A stretch of 64,000 nt of DNA from positions 62,001 to 126,000 of the forward strand of contig JAPLNL010000011.1 in the NCBI GenBank assembly GCA_026692905.1, given 5' to 3'. The notes beneath the pieces are model-generated. The model made no database searches. It was not told the origin of the DNA and worked only from the letters and a program-made list of their open reading frames with translations. Of the stretch, positions 1-8,366 are shown one piece after another; position 1 is the first letter of the stretch, and each line of letters begins with the position of its first letter. The position numbers were made by a program, and so were the translations under genes. Origin of the DNA: Planctomycetota bacterium (GTDB lineage Bacteria > Planctomycetota > Planctomycetia > Pirellulales > Pirellulaceae).

Positions 1-1
1 C

Positions 2-1159
2 AACGGCATGTGTGATGGCGGTTGTGACAGTGGATGCGGCGGCGGCTGTGGTGGAGGGCTACTCGGCCTCGGTTTGCTCGGAGGCAACTGCAACATCGGC
101 GAGCCATGGAAACTGGCACCCAACGGCATTGCTGGTATCAATGTAGGCGGCTGGACAAGTGTAGGCTATCACAGCAAAGCCAATCCCAATAGCTTCAACA
201 CCTATGCTCGCCGTGTCCAACTCGGCCAACAATGGCTTTGGGCTGAAAAAATTGCGGATGGAAGCGAAGGCCTCGGAATCGGTGGACGAGTTGACTATGT
301 ATATGGTACAGACGCGCCAGATACCCAGTCCTTTGGTATTCCCAACAATCACTGGGACAACGGTTGGGACAATGGTCCTAACAATCTTGGCTACGGCCAT
401 GCAATGCCACAGTTGTACGGTGAAGTTGCAATGGGTGATTTGAGCGTCAAGCTCGGACACTTCTTCACCATCGTTGGGAACGAAGTCGTTCAATCGACTG
501 GAAACTTCTTCTACAGCCGTCAGTTCACCTTCTACAACGCTGAACCGTTTACGCATACCGGTGCCTTGACCACTTACAACGTGGACGCGGATACCCAGCT
601 GTACAACGGATACGTCATGGGATGGGACAGCGGATTCGAAGACAACGGCGATGCCTACCTGGGCGGTTTCAAGAAGAAGCTAAACGATACCTTTACGCTT
701 CTCTACACAACATGCGTAGGTCGATTTGGCGACGGCAACCGTGCAGTCGGCGAGCGAGGGAACATTCAGAATGTGATTTTGACTGCGGCTCTAACGGAGA
801 AGCTGACCTACATTTCGCAAACCGACGTTCTGTACACTCACAACAACACGGGTGCGACTCAACGAAATACGTACGGCAACATCAATTACTTGATCTACAA
901 GGTCAACGATTGTGTGTCCTTCGGTCAACGCTTCGAATGGTTCAATTACAGCGGTGCTGGGTTTAACAACGCGAAGAATGACGACAACCTTAACTACACT
1001 GCTGGTTTGAACCTTCGCAGGAATGCGAACTTGACCTTCAGACCAGAAATTCGTCAAGTTTGGGATCGTACAGGAACGGGTGCTCCTGGATTTGGATTCA
1101 ACGAGAACAATTCAAGAAGCCAAACGTCGGTTGGCGGCGACATTCTCTTTACGTTCTAA
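2..1159 (+). CDS. BBP2-type beta-barrel porin, 5' end outside window
   Basis: Probable outer-membrane beta-barrel protein of the planctomycete porin-like family BBP2 (PF07642, OmpL-like). The reading frame is open to the left edge, so the start and signal peptide are probably upstream; the first Met is at base 8. What is visible begins with a Cys/Gly-rich stretch (CDGGCDSGCGGGCGGG). Alternating aromatic/polar strands follow, with the family-typical GHFFTIVGNEVV and the FFYSRQFTFYNAEPFTHTG region near residues 160-185, and the protein ends in the aromatic residue F (DILFTF), as outer-membrane barrels do. A strong terminator follows about 40 bases after the stop. The family assignment is from remembered motif pattern; the substrate is unknown. 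Confidence 0.75.
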   Translation, partial: NGMCDGGCDSGCGGGCGGGLLGLGLLGGNCNIGEPWKLAPNGIAGINVGGWTSVGYHSKANPNSFNTYARRVQLGQQWLWAEKIADGSEGLGIGGRVDYVYGTDAPDTQSFGIPNNHWDNGWDNGPNNLGYGHAMPQLYGEVAMGDLSVKLGHFFTIVGNEVVQSTGNFFYSRQFTFYNAEPFTHTGALTTYNVDADTQLYNGYVMGWDSGFEDNGDAYLGGFKKKLNDTFTLLYTTCVGRFGDGNRAVGERGNIQNVILTAALTEKLTYISQTDVLYTHNNTGATQRNTYGNINYLIYKVNDCVSFGQRFEWFNYSGAGFNNAKNDDNLNYTAGLNLRRNANLTFRPEIRQVWDRTGTGAPGFGFNENNSRSQTSVGGDILFTF

Positions 1160-1194
1160 GTCCTACTAGGACGAACGAGAAGAAAAAACTCCAA

Positions 1195-1226
1195 GAACAC
1201 CCTGCCGATCGGCAGGGTGTTTTTGT
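1195..1226 (+). terminator. Rho-independent terminator of the porin gene
   Basis: A perfect 12-bp inverted repeat (acaccctgccga / tcggcagggtgt, 1197-1220) is followed by a run of five T. It lies between the porin stop at 1159 and the next start at 1253. Confidence 0.85.
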
Positions 1227-1252
1227 TTGCGCTTTGCTGCAATAATGCGGCG

Positions 1253-1993
1253 ATGAACAAAATCACGAAAGGCTTGATTGCAGCCGCAAAGAAACTTCGT
1301 TCCCAGCTGGATTTGCTTCGATTCTCCTCTCCAGCGACCTGGGTCTACAATCCACTCCACTACGCGTGGTCCGCTCATGAAAAATACATGAAGCTGTATA
1401 CCGGCGGTCCGTGTCGTGTGTTTTTACTAGGTATGAATCCAGGTCCCTGGGGGATGGCGCAGACCGGGGTTCCATTCGGTGAGATCGATGCGGTTCGAAA
1501 CTACCTTAACATCGAAACCGATATCGGTAAGCCAGAGCGTGAACACGCCAAACGACCTATCGAAGGATTCGCTTGTAAGCGCAGCGAGGTCTCGGGAAAG
1601 CGATTGTGGGGGCTCTTTGCAGATCGATATCCAACTGCTAACGATTTCTTTGCTGAGCACTATGTCTCAAATTATTGCCCCTTGGTCTTCATGGATGACG
1701 GCGCCCGAAACGTAACACCTGACAAATTGCCGGCAGCTGAAATGAAGGAGCTGGATACCCTGTGCGATGAACACTTGCATAAATCGTTGGTATTGCTCAA
1801 ACCAGAGTTTGCGGTGGGTGTTGGCGCTTACGCTCAAGACTGCCTCAACCGAGTCTGCCGTTCCGACCCAAAGCTCGATTCGATTTCGGTTTGCAAGATC
1901 CTACATCCCAGTCCCGCTTCTCCATCGGCCAACCGAGGCTGGGCAGAACAAGCCACAAAACAATTGAAAGACGCTGGGATATGGATTGAGTAA
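1253..1993 (+). CDS. SMUG1-type uracil-DNA glycosylase
   Basis: Base-excision repair enzyme that removes uracil (and oxidised pyrimidines such as hydroxymethyluracil in characterised members) from DNA. The 246-residue protein has the family-3 UDG motif GMNPGPWGMAQTGVPFGE at residues 60-77, including the catalytic-type Asn in MNPGP. The second motif HPSPASPSANRGW at 218-230 supplies the conserved His. Both closely resemble vertebrate SMUG1. I chose the ATG at 1253, which gives MNKITKG; the frame is also open upstream to 1217, but that would overlap the terminator hairpin. The gene stands alone between the porin terminator and a repeat block. SMUG1 is patchy in bacteria and is known from some planctomycetes, so its presence fits the lineage. 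A family-4 or family-1 UDG is unlikely given these motifs. Confidence 0.92.
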   Translation: MNKITKGLIAAAKKLRSQLDLLRFSSPATWVYNPLHYAWSAHEKYMKLYTGGPCRVFLLGMNPGPWGMAQTGVPFGEIDAVRNYLNIETDIGKPEREHAKRPIEGFACKRSEVSGKRLWGLFADRYPTANDFFAEHYVSNYCPLVFMDDGARNVTPDKLPAAEMKELDTLCDEHLHKSLVLLKPEFAVGVGAYAQDCLNRVCRSDPKLDSISVCKILHPSPASPSANRGWAEQATKQLKDAGIWIE

Positions 1994-2004
1994 AGTCTCA
2001 AGCT

Positions 2005-2092
2005 TAGCACGACGCGCAAGCTAGTGAATTGGCGTTCGAATTCACTAGCTTGCGCGTCGTGCTAGTAATTCACTAGCTCGCGCGTCGTGCAA
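2005..2092. repeat. Palindromic repeat family A, full hairpin plus half copy
   Basis: The arm tagcacgacgcgcaagctag (2005-2024, continuing tgaatt) is followed by an 8-base loop and its inverted copy ending at 2064. A diverged half copy lies at 2067-2092. The same hairpin recurs near 28.3, 44.3 and 58.0 kb, with a degenerate copy near 7.3 kb. The gap 1994-2382 holds nothing else I recognise. Confidence 0.9.
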
Positions 2093-2382
2093 GTTATGTC
2101 GCGCAAGGCAAATTGAAACCCGCCTCACGACTCATGCGGTGCGTTTCATCATGTTGTAACGGAAGCTCCGAGTTTGGCTTCTGCAAGCGTGATCCGGCTT
2201 AGGGCTAGGGCTAGCATTGATTCGCAACTTTGGCCCTCCATCTGTCGAATGAATACATCGTAGGAGAACCTCGGCAAGGAAGCTGTGGAGCGGTTGCAAC
2301 AAAGCGATCGCAATTTCCTATACGTGGAAATTGAGGAAGGAGCCTGACGACCAGTACAAAAGCGATTGACCGAGGTAGAGCT

Positions 2383-2721
2383 GTGGCAAAGAAAGAAGTT
2401 TTTCGGGTAGTTACTCGAGCTCAGGATGGTTCGCTCCGAATTCGCGATTTCCATAGTGCGGAATCCATCTTCCATACCCATTCTCAAGTGGGGATCGACG
2501 ACAGCAGCACCGACTTGGACCTGCGGGGCATGCCAATTTTCAAGGGCCTGATCGGACCAATTCCAGAAGGCAAAAACGTCGTCCGTTACGAGAGTCCTGA
2601 CGTGTTCGAGATCATGACCAAAGAGTGGGCTGCCAACAAGCCGAGACGACGTCGGCGAGCCAAAGCCCCTGTCGAAGAGGCGGTTGCAAGCGAATGGGTA
2701 ACCCCCACTCCATCGAATTAA
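2383..2721 (+). CDS. Small conserved-looking hypothetical protein
   Basis: Unrecognised protein of 112 residues. It starts at a GTG (GTG GCA AAG AAA) preceded by a purine-rich ribosome site (gaggtagag), which decides the start. The N-terminal ~85 residues look like a compact domain (FRVVTRAQDGSLRIRDF, then GIDDSSTDLDLRGMPIF and GPIPEGKNVVRYESPDVFE). A basic patch RRRRRAK near residue 86 and a Pro/Glu-rich tail follow. It has no signal peptide or membrane segment. The basic tail could bind nucleic acid, but that is speculation. A competing minus-strand frame over its first third lacks a comparable start context. Confidence 0.6.
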   Translation: MAKKEVFRVVTRAQDGSLRIRDFHSAESIFHTHSQVGIDDSSTDLDLRGMPIFKGLIGPIPEGKNVVRYESPDVFEIMTKEWAANKPRRRRRAKAPVEEAVASEWVTPTPSN

Positions 2722-2851
2722 TGGTCCATACCGAGGTCGACGTGTCCAGCGCCCGCCAAACGACTCGTCCTCACAACGCTATCCGGCATGAAAAGTTTTG
2801 GCTAAAGTAGTACGAGTGTTCTAATCATCCACCGCCTACGAACTGCCCCAA

Positions 2852-4714
2852 ATGCCGGATTTAATCGCCCAAGGGCCCAACCCATCCGACCGTTGGCGAC
2901 GCCCTCTTCCAAAAGAGCCTTTGTTTCAGCCCGTTGTTCTGGGCAGAACTTCTCCTGGGTGGTCGGTGCCATGGGATGACCGTATATCGAGAAGTCACGT
3001 TCGCTTGATCTGGAATGGGTCCAGGTTAGAAGTTGCCCGTCTGATCGATGCTCGCAATCCGATCTTCCACAAAGGTTTGCGTCAAGAAGAGTTCGACATT
3101 GGCATCGGCGATCATTTTGTGATCGGTCAAACAACCTTTAGTTTGGTAGACCAGCGCGTTCGGATGGTTTCACAGTCCGATGAGGTTCCGGCGCTAACCG
3201 AACATTCATATGCACCCTCTCAATTGCGACAAGCTCGCTATCGAGACGCAGACCGCCGAATCGAAGTTCTGAGCCGTGTACCTGAAATCATCTCCAGCAG
3301 CAGTACCGATGAGGAGCTATGCGCTCGAGTCGTCAATGTTTTGATGCAGGGTATTCAACAAGCAAGCTTTGTGGCTATCGTTGGCGACCAGCCCAGTAGC
3401 GAACCACCAGTGGCGACGCACAAGGTAAGTGTCGCAAAGGGACGAAGCTCAAGCGAGATCAATGAGTTTGGGATTCGACTGCTTCATTGGGATTCTCGCA
3501 ATTTGATCGGGCACCAATTTTCACCCTCAGCCCAATTGATTCATCAAGCCATCCGTACACGAGAAAGTGTTTTGCACGTTTGGAGCCGCGGCATTGACGC
3601 TAGCCAATCTTACACCCAAAGCGAAAACGTAGATTGGGCATTTTGCACTCCCATCAACAGCGAAGCGTGTCCAGGTTGGGCCATCTATGTGGCGGGCGAT
3701 TTTGGTACCCTGATTCCACAAAACGCCCGAGATGCAACCGCAGCCATTGCAGTGGACTTGCAGGATGATCTCAAGTTTGCCGAATTGACTGCCACAACGC
3801 TTGGGTCCTTACGACAAACCCGCTTGCTGCAGCGTCGCCAAGATTCCTTGCGACCGTTTTTTGCTCCCGTAGTTCAGAAAGCTTTGGCAACCCGTGACCC
3901 AGATGAAGTACTCGCGCCGCGCGAAGCCAACGTGTCGGTTCTCTTCTGCGACTTGAGAGGCTTCTCAAGGCAGAGCGAAGAGTCGGGCGACAAACTACTG
4001 GAATTACTTCGGCGCGTGAGCGATGCTTTGGGGGTGATGACGCATCATATCCTCGACCGAAACGGAGTGGTGGGTGACTTTCATGGCGATGCTGCCATGG
4101 GATTCTGGGGCTGGCCGTTGGAACAGCAAAGCTCCGTCCTACAAGCTGCCCAGGCCGCACTTGCTATCCGAGCGGAATTCGAAGCCGCAGCCGCCATCGA
4201 AAAACATGCTCTCTCCGGCTTCCGTGCCGGACTAGGAATAGCAACCGGTCGAGCCGTCGCTGGACGTATCGGAACCGTAGATCAGGTGAAAGTGACCGTG
4301 TTTGGCCCAGTCGTCAATCTGGCATCTCGCCTGGAGAGTATGACCAAACAACTGCGTGCCCCGATCCTTATGGACGAAGCCACTGCGAGCCGCGTTCGAA
4401 AGGAAGTATCTCCAACCATCGCTAGGACTCGCCGTGTCGCGAGGGTTTTACCCGTTGGCATGACCACTCCGCTCATGGTCAGCGAATTGCTACCCCCAGA
4501 GGGACCCGATGTTTTGCTTACCGACGCACATATCGTTGCATACGAAAAGGCCCTCGATGGTTTGCAAGATGGTAACTGGGGTGAGGCTTTTCGACTGCTG
4601 CACCAAGTTCCTGCAGAGGATCGTGTCAAAGATTTCCTAACGGTCTTCATTGCACAACACGGACGCTCCGCACCACCAGATTGGCAGGGATTTATCCGCT
4701 TGCCAGAGAAATGA
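2852..4714 (+). CDS. FHA-GAF-class III adenylate/guanylate cyclase
   Basis: Probable cytoplasmic cyclic-nucleotide synthase under phospho-peptide and small-molecule control. Residues ~25-105 form an FHA domain (GRTSPGWSVPWDDRISRSHV carries the usual G-R ... S-R-S-H pattern). A GAF-like region spans ~135-320, a short coiled stretch with repeated Leu/Arg follows, and the class III cyclase homology domain spans ~355-550. The two metal-binding Asp positions are visible in FCDLRGFS (D367) and in DRNGVVGDFHGDAAMGFWG. VFGPVVNLASRLE is the conserved second-half motif. There is no membrane segment. It lies 12 bases before the YdcF-like gene, so the two are probably co-transcribed. Substrate specificity (ATP or GTP) cannot be decided by eye. 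Planctomycetes often carry FHA-cyclase fusions. Confidence 0.88.
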   Translation: MPDLIAQGPNPSDRWRRPLPKEPLFQPVVLGRTSPGWSVPWDDRISRSHVRLIWNGSRLEVARLIDARNPIFHKGLRQEEFDIGIGDHFVIGQTTFSLVDQRVRMVSQSDEVPALTEHSYAPSQLRQARYRDADRRIEVLSRVPEIISSSSTDEELCARVVNVLMQGIQQASFVAIVGDQPSSEPPVATHKVSVAKGRSSSEINEFGIRLLHWDSRNLIGHQFSPSAQLIHQAIRTRESVLHVWSRGIDASQSYTQSENVDWAFCTPINSEACPGWAIYVAGDFGTLIPQNARDATAAIAVDLQDDLKFAELTATTLGSLRQTRLLQRRQDSLRPFFAPVVQKALATRDPDEVLAPREANVSVLFCDLRGFSRQSEESGDKLLELLRRVSDALGVMTHHILDRNGVVGDFHGDAAMGFWGWPLEQQSSVLQAAQAALAIRAEFEAAAAIEKHALSGFRAGLGIATGRAVAGRIGTVDQVKVTVFGPVVNLASRLESMTKQLRAPILMDEATASRVRKEVSPTIARTRRVARVLPVGMTTPLMVSELLPPEGPDVLLTDAHIVAYEKALDGLQDGNWGEAFRLLHQVPAEDRVKDFLTVFIAQHGRSAPPDWQGFIRLPEK

Positions 4715-4726
4715 TCGCTCCATCGC

Positions 4727-5602
4727 ATGTCGCTTCCTGACCACGAACGAAAAAGGGGATGGCTCAAACCAACCTTCATTGTCTTTTTCGCAACCGTTGT
4801 TTTCCCTCTCGTTCTGACAGCCTCTGTCAGTGGTAAGAGCGCCGCTGAAAAATTGCTAACCACGATGGTGCAGCCGTTATTCATCGCAATTGCGACTGTA
4901 TTGGCTATTGGCTTTGTGCTGTTACGTCGTAACGAACGCAGAGTCGGCGCGACTCTGATTTGCGGAGCAAGTTTGATGTGGGTAGTGAGTATGCCTTTCT
5001 TTGCTTCGCGGCTCATCGACTCGTGGGAGGCATCGATCGAATCCTCGACGCCATCAGCAAGTGAACCCTTCGACTACCTGATCGTTCTGGGGGGTGGCAC
5101 CAGTGTTGCACCGGATGGGCGTGCGCAATTTAGTTCGGCCGGAGATCGAGTCGGATACGCTGCCAGCTTGTATTTGTCTGGAGTCGCGAAACGATTGGTG
5201 ACCACTGGAGACACTCTTCACTTGGATGGCAGTCTCTCGGGCTCGTTCCAACCGAAAGACGATCCGAGCACTCAAACCAAAAAGATCTGGATGGGGCTTG
5301 GCATCCCTGCCGAAGCGATTTCAGAGCTTGCGGGTCAGAACACTTTTTCTGAAATGGCATCGCTAAAAGAGCACCCGGAATACTGGCAAGGCAAACGCTG
5401 CGGTATCCTGACTAGCGCTTTTCACTTGCCGCGAGCCATGAAGCTAGCAGAACGAGTTGGGGTCCAAGCCAAGCCAATCGCCGCTGACCATCGAACGAGT
5501 ACTGGCCCGGTAACGTTCAACCAGTTCCTTCCCGAAACAGACGGCCTCGTCCGATTTCAAATGATCTTCAAAGAGTGGCTCGCTATGCGAATCAGCCGCT
5601 AG
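4727..5602 (+). CDS. YdcF/SanA-like DUF218 membrane protein
   Basis: A 291-residue envelope protein with two or three N-terminal membrane segments (residues ~14-35, 50-65, 75-95) and an extracytoplasmic DUF218 domain. Family signatures are YLIVLGGGTS near residue 118, an RLVTTGD strand, ENTFSEMAS-like text (QNTFSEMASLKEH) and GILTSAFHLPRAMKLAER near 225-245. Relatives (ElyC, SanA, YdcF) take part in envelope or lipid-carrier metabolism, but this subgroup is uncharacterised. It follows the cyclase gene after 12 bases, so a shared transcript is likely. Confidence 0.82.
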   Translation: MSLPDHERKRGWLKPTFIVFFATVVFPLVLTASVSGKSAAEKLLTTMVQPLFIAIATVLAIGFVLLRRNERRVGATLICGASLMWVVSMPFFASRLIDSWEASIESSTPSASEPFDYLIVLGGGTSVAPDGRAQFSSAGDRVGYAASLYLSGVAKRLVTTGDTLHLDGSLSGSFQPKDDPSTQTKKIWMGLGIPAEAISELAGQNTFSEMASLKEHPEYWQGKRCGILTSAFHLPRAMKLAERVGVQAKPIAADHRTSTGPVTFNQFLPETDGLVRFQMIFKEWLAMRISR

Positions 5603-5707
5603 CCGCGATAGCGGCGACACTTTGTAGCCGTGGGGCTCGTCCCACGGTCCTTTGGCACGATGAATATAAGAGCCGTGAAACGTTACACGGCTGGTCCACC
5701 GTCTCGA

Positions 5708-7222
5708 TCACTGGGTGGGCGGCACGTTGGGCGCCTTTTCTTCTTTCACAGGAAGCTTAAATTTGCCGTGCTCGGCCGCGTAGTGGGCTGTCACATAGAA
5801 CAGTTTGGCCGCAGTCGCGATCTTGTGAAAATTGATCTTGGTTACCTGGTCCGATGGCTGGTGATAATCGGGATGAAATCCACCAAAGAGGAATGCGACC
5901 GAAGTTCCCTTCTTGAAAAAGTTCGCTTGATCGCTTCGGCCAAAGACACCTTCTTCGTCATACTCAAAAGTGAAGTTCACGAATTGGTTTGCTTTCATGA
6001 TGACTTCGTGCAAATCGAGGTCTCCTTGCTTGCTACCGACGAGGTGAATGGATGTTTCATTCTCGCTGGCAGCCTCGCCCGGTTTCTCTTCGTTGCGTCC
6101 AACCATGTCCACGTTGAGCATACAAACCATCTTTTCCAAGGGTAATAACGGATGGTCGACGTAATACGCCGAGCCTACGAGTCCGATCTCTTCGGCAGCG
6201 AACCACATGAACAGGACACTTCGCTTGGGCTTGATTGGGTTCGCTGAAATGGCACGAGCAATATTCAGCAAAGCTGTCGAGCCTGAACCGTTGTCATCCG
6301 CACCAGGAAACATCGAGCCATTTACCAATCCAAGGTGGTCCAAGTGAGCTCCAATGACGACGTATTCGTCCCGAAGGGCTGGATCAGAACCGGGCTGCCA
6401 TGCGAGTACATTAGGGACCGCAGTCGGCTCCTCACGGTAACGAAGCTCGAGTTTAATACTTCCCTCAGGCATGTGCGTTTCGACCCCGTCCATCTCCAGC
6501 GGCTTGAGCCAATTAGGGTCTCCGTTCATGGATTTCACAATCATCTCGGCTGCAGCGGCGGAAATGGTACCAGACAAACTAGCTGCCCTCTGACGACCAC
6601 CTTCTCGTTGCAGTTGCGATCCTGATTTTGGCTCAGACTCGATTACACGAAAGAAAGCGGTTGGCCTTTGGCGCGCCAAGAGCATTTGGGCGCGCCCCTG
6701 AGCCTTTTCGTCAGCAGTATAGAAAACGATTTTGTCCCGAAGCAATTCCGCATTTTCCAAAGCAGGGGAGGCTCCCGCAAGCTTTACGAACGCGACCGAT
6801 CCCGTAACTTCAGGCACATTAGTAAAGCGATCGAGGCCGATGGCTTTGTCGAAGACGAGGGAAAGATCGTTTGGCCCCGTCAATTTGGATTGAGTTGGTT
6901 CCACCGATAGGCGAGACATCGGTAGCATCTGAAAGTAGGTACCGCCATCTCCCATCGGGTCGAGTCCAAACTCGGCTGTCTTGCCCGCTACCCAGTGCGC
7001 CGCGCGGGTATAACCAAGCTGTCCTGTTCCTCGTCCTTCGAAAACGGGGCCAGCCAAAACAGAGAGCCACTCTTGCGCTCGCTCGTCCGTAATCACATCG
7101 AAGCCCGTTTTGAGCTCGGCTGGTGGCTCAACACTGCCGCTGAACTGCGCTCGAGCGACCGGTGCGTTGGAAGCAACCAACAAAAACAGAACAGCCGTGG
7201 AACGCAAAAATCGATTGCGCAT
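5708..7222 (-). CDS. Secreted M28-family zinc aminopeptidase
   Basis: Exported metallopeptidase of 504 residues. A signal peptide spans residues 1-25 (hydrophobic core STAVLFLLVASNA, cleavage after VARA). A PA-type insert probably occupies ~125-240, and the M28 catalytic domain ~265-485. The di-zinc ligands are recognisable: H293 in GAHLDHLG, D309 in GADDNGSGS, the Glu pair in WFAAEEIGLVGS (E344/E345), D372 in NVDMVGRN and H454 in PDYHQPSDQ. It likely trims peptides in the periplasm. The ATG lies just after a divergent intergenic region that holds repeat remnants. Confidence 0.92.
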   Translation of the reverse strand: MRNRFLRSTAVLFLLVASNAPVARAQFSGSVEPPAELKTGFDVITDERAQEWLSVLAGPVFEGRGTGQLGYTRAAHWVAGKTAEFGLDPMGDGGTYFQMLPMSRLSVEPTQSKLTGPNDLSLVFDKAIGLDRFTNVPEVTGSVAFVKLAGASPALENAELLRDKIVFYTADEKAQGRAQMLLARQRPTAFFRVIESEPKSGSQLQREGGRQRAASLSGTISAAAAEMIVKSMNGDPNWLKPLEMDGVETHMPEGSIKLELRYREEPTAVPNVLAWQPGSDPALRDEYVVIGAHLDHLGLVNGSMFPGADDNGSGSTALLNIARAISANPIKPKRSVLFMWFAAEEIGLVGSAYYVDHPLLPLEKMVCMLNVDMVGRNEEKPGEAASENETSIHLVGSKQGDLDLHEVIMKANQFVNFTFEYDEEGVFGRSDQANFFKKGTSVAFLFGGFHPDYHQPSDQVTKINFHKIATAAKLFYVTAHYAAEHGKFKLPVKEEKAPNVPPTQ

Positions 7223-7262
7223 AGAATTTCCTTGTTTGGCTTAAGGCTTGGGCCCATTGGTG

Positions 7263-7352
7263 TAAGGGAGCGGCAGAGTGAAGCAGACCCTAGCGCGATG
7301 CGTAAACGAGTGAATTTCCCGCCAATATCACTTGTTTGCACGCCGTGCTAGA
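7263..7352. repeat. Shared repeat head plus degenerate family A hairpin
   Basis: A variant of the shared head (taagggagcggcag, 7263-7276) is followed by a decayed copy of the family A hairpin: tagcgcgatgcgtaaacgag on the left and ttgcacgccgtgctag on the right (end near 7351). Together with the next element it fills most of the 7223-7625 gap. Confidence 0.6.
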
Positions 7353-7455
7353 TGGATTTGAATCCGTATCGGTCGCTTTGGCAGGCTACAGTCTATTCCG
7401 CTTGATTGATCCTGCAACCCAATCATTCAAAAGTAGTAGGGACCTGTGCGCCGTT

Positions 7456-7626
7456 GCAGTTGGTGTCCGGCTTTAGCCGGTTATGGCCTAATGGCGTTGA
7501 ATTAAACCTGTCCTCATAGTGGAAGTTGTAAAGCTTCCTCGAACTCGAAACACTGCAAGAACTCTAACGCGAATCCACTACTTGCAAACTCAACGCCATT
7601 CGGGCTAAAGCCGGGACACCAACTGC
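7456..7626. repeat. MITE-like element with long terminal inverted repeats
   Basis: The left end gcagttggtgtccggcttta (7456 on) is mirrored by the right end, which finishes ccgggacaccaactgc at 7626. The arms of about 37-45 bases differ by a few indels, and about 85 bases of unrelated sequence lie between them. No reading frame is present. The right end abuts the stop codon of the neighbouring FHA gene. Confidence 0.8.
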
Positions 7627-8060
7627 TACTCAAAAAGTCGTTTCCACCAAGGTTTTTCGACTGGAGCAGCAGGTGTTGGTTCGGGTGGAACGGTCTTCAT
7701 CGGCTGAGTTGCATGGACGCTCCCCCTCGGTTTTGATGCTGGTTTAGGGACCGGCCCGGCACCGGTCGTAAACTCAACATGGACACGTAAAGCGCCAATC
7801 TGCAGCACCTGCCCTGGCATCAAGGCTGCTTGCTTCACTCGAGTGTCATCGATATAGATCCCATTCATGGAGTCCAAATCCTTGACGATCAAGGTCTCTT
7901 CATGATTTAGAGAGAATTGACAGTGTTGTCGGCTGATGGAGGGGTGATCGATGCAAACTTGGCAATTCGTATCTCGACCAACCACGCCAGGTGGCTTAAT
8001 GAGCCAAGTCGTCTGATTCAAATCATCGACGTGATTTTGCAGAATGAGTTGGTAGTACAT
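7626..8060 (-). CDS. Small FHA-domain protein
   Basis: Phosphothreonine-binding adaptor of about 144 residues. I take the internal ATG (MYYQLILQNHVDDL) as the start because the FHA fold begins there; the frame could also start at 8123. The FHA signature is clear: VVGRDTNCQVCIDHPSISRQHC, then DLDSMNGIYIDDTRV and GQVLQIGALRVHVEF. A Pro/Thr-rich tail follows, ending in KPWWKRLFE, which may be an amphipathic or partner-binding end. There is no enzyme domain. Its partner kinase is not in this window. The stop codon coincides with the end of the MITE-like element. Confidence 0.85.
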   Translation of the reverse strand: MYYQLILQNHVDDLNQTTWLIKPPGVVGRDTNCQVCIDHPSISRQHCQFSLNHEETLIVKDLDSMNGIYIDDTRVKQAALMPGQVLQIGALRVHVEFTTGAGPVPKPASKPRGSVHATQPMKTVPPEPTPAAPVEKPWWKRLFE

Positions 8061-8366
8061 TGGATTTCTTTGAAACGAGATGAGGTGAACGAAGAGAGGC
8101 GAAAAGTAGTGTTCGCTATTCAACTATTCTAAACAGACGGCCAAGTATCCACTTCTTTTGAACAATCGAAATTTTCAAGAAATGCAATTTTCGATTTCGC
8201 ACGGCACGTGGCTGATTCATTCTTAAACCTCATTCCTATCACTATCGAAATGAGAAGGGGCACTCTCGGCAAGAGTGAGCCACCTTGCATCGGTCCGACG
8301 GATTGGGTTGGCGGTGATTCTCTCAATCTGGTATCTGGATACACATCTAAGGAACAGAGGTGGAAA

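Noticed and set aside
2005-2092. Possible CRISPR array from the repeated ~25-base units
   Set aside because: Units are inverted, not regularly spaced direct repeats with unique spacers, and no cas genes are present.
2149-2487. Minus-strand frame of 112 residues
   Set aside because: Overlaps the plus-strand hypothetical at 2383, which has a good ribosome site and more protein-like composition.
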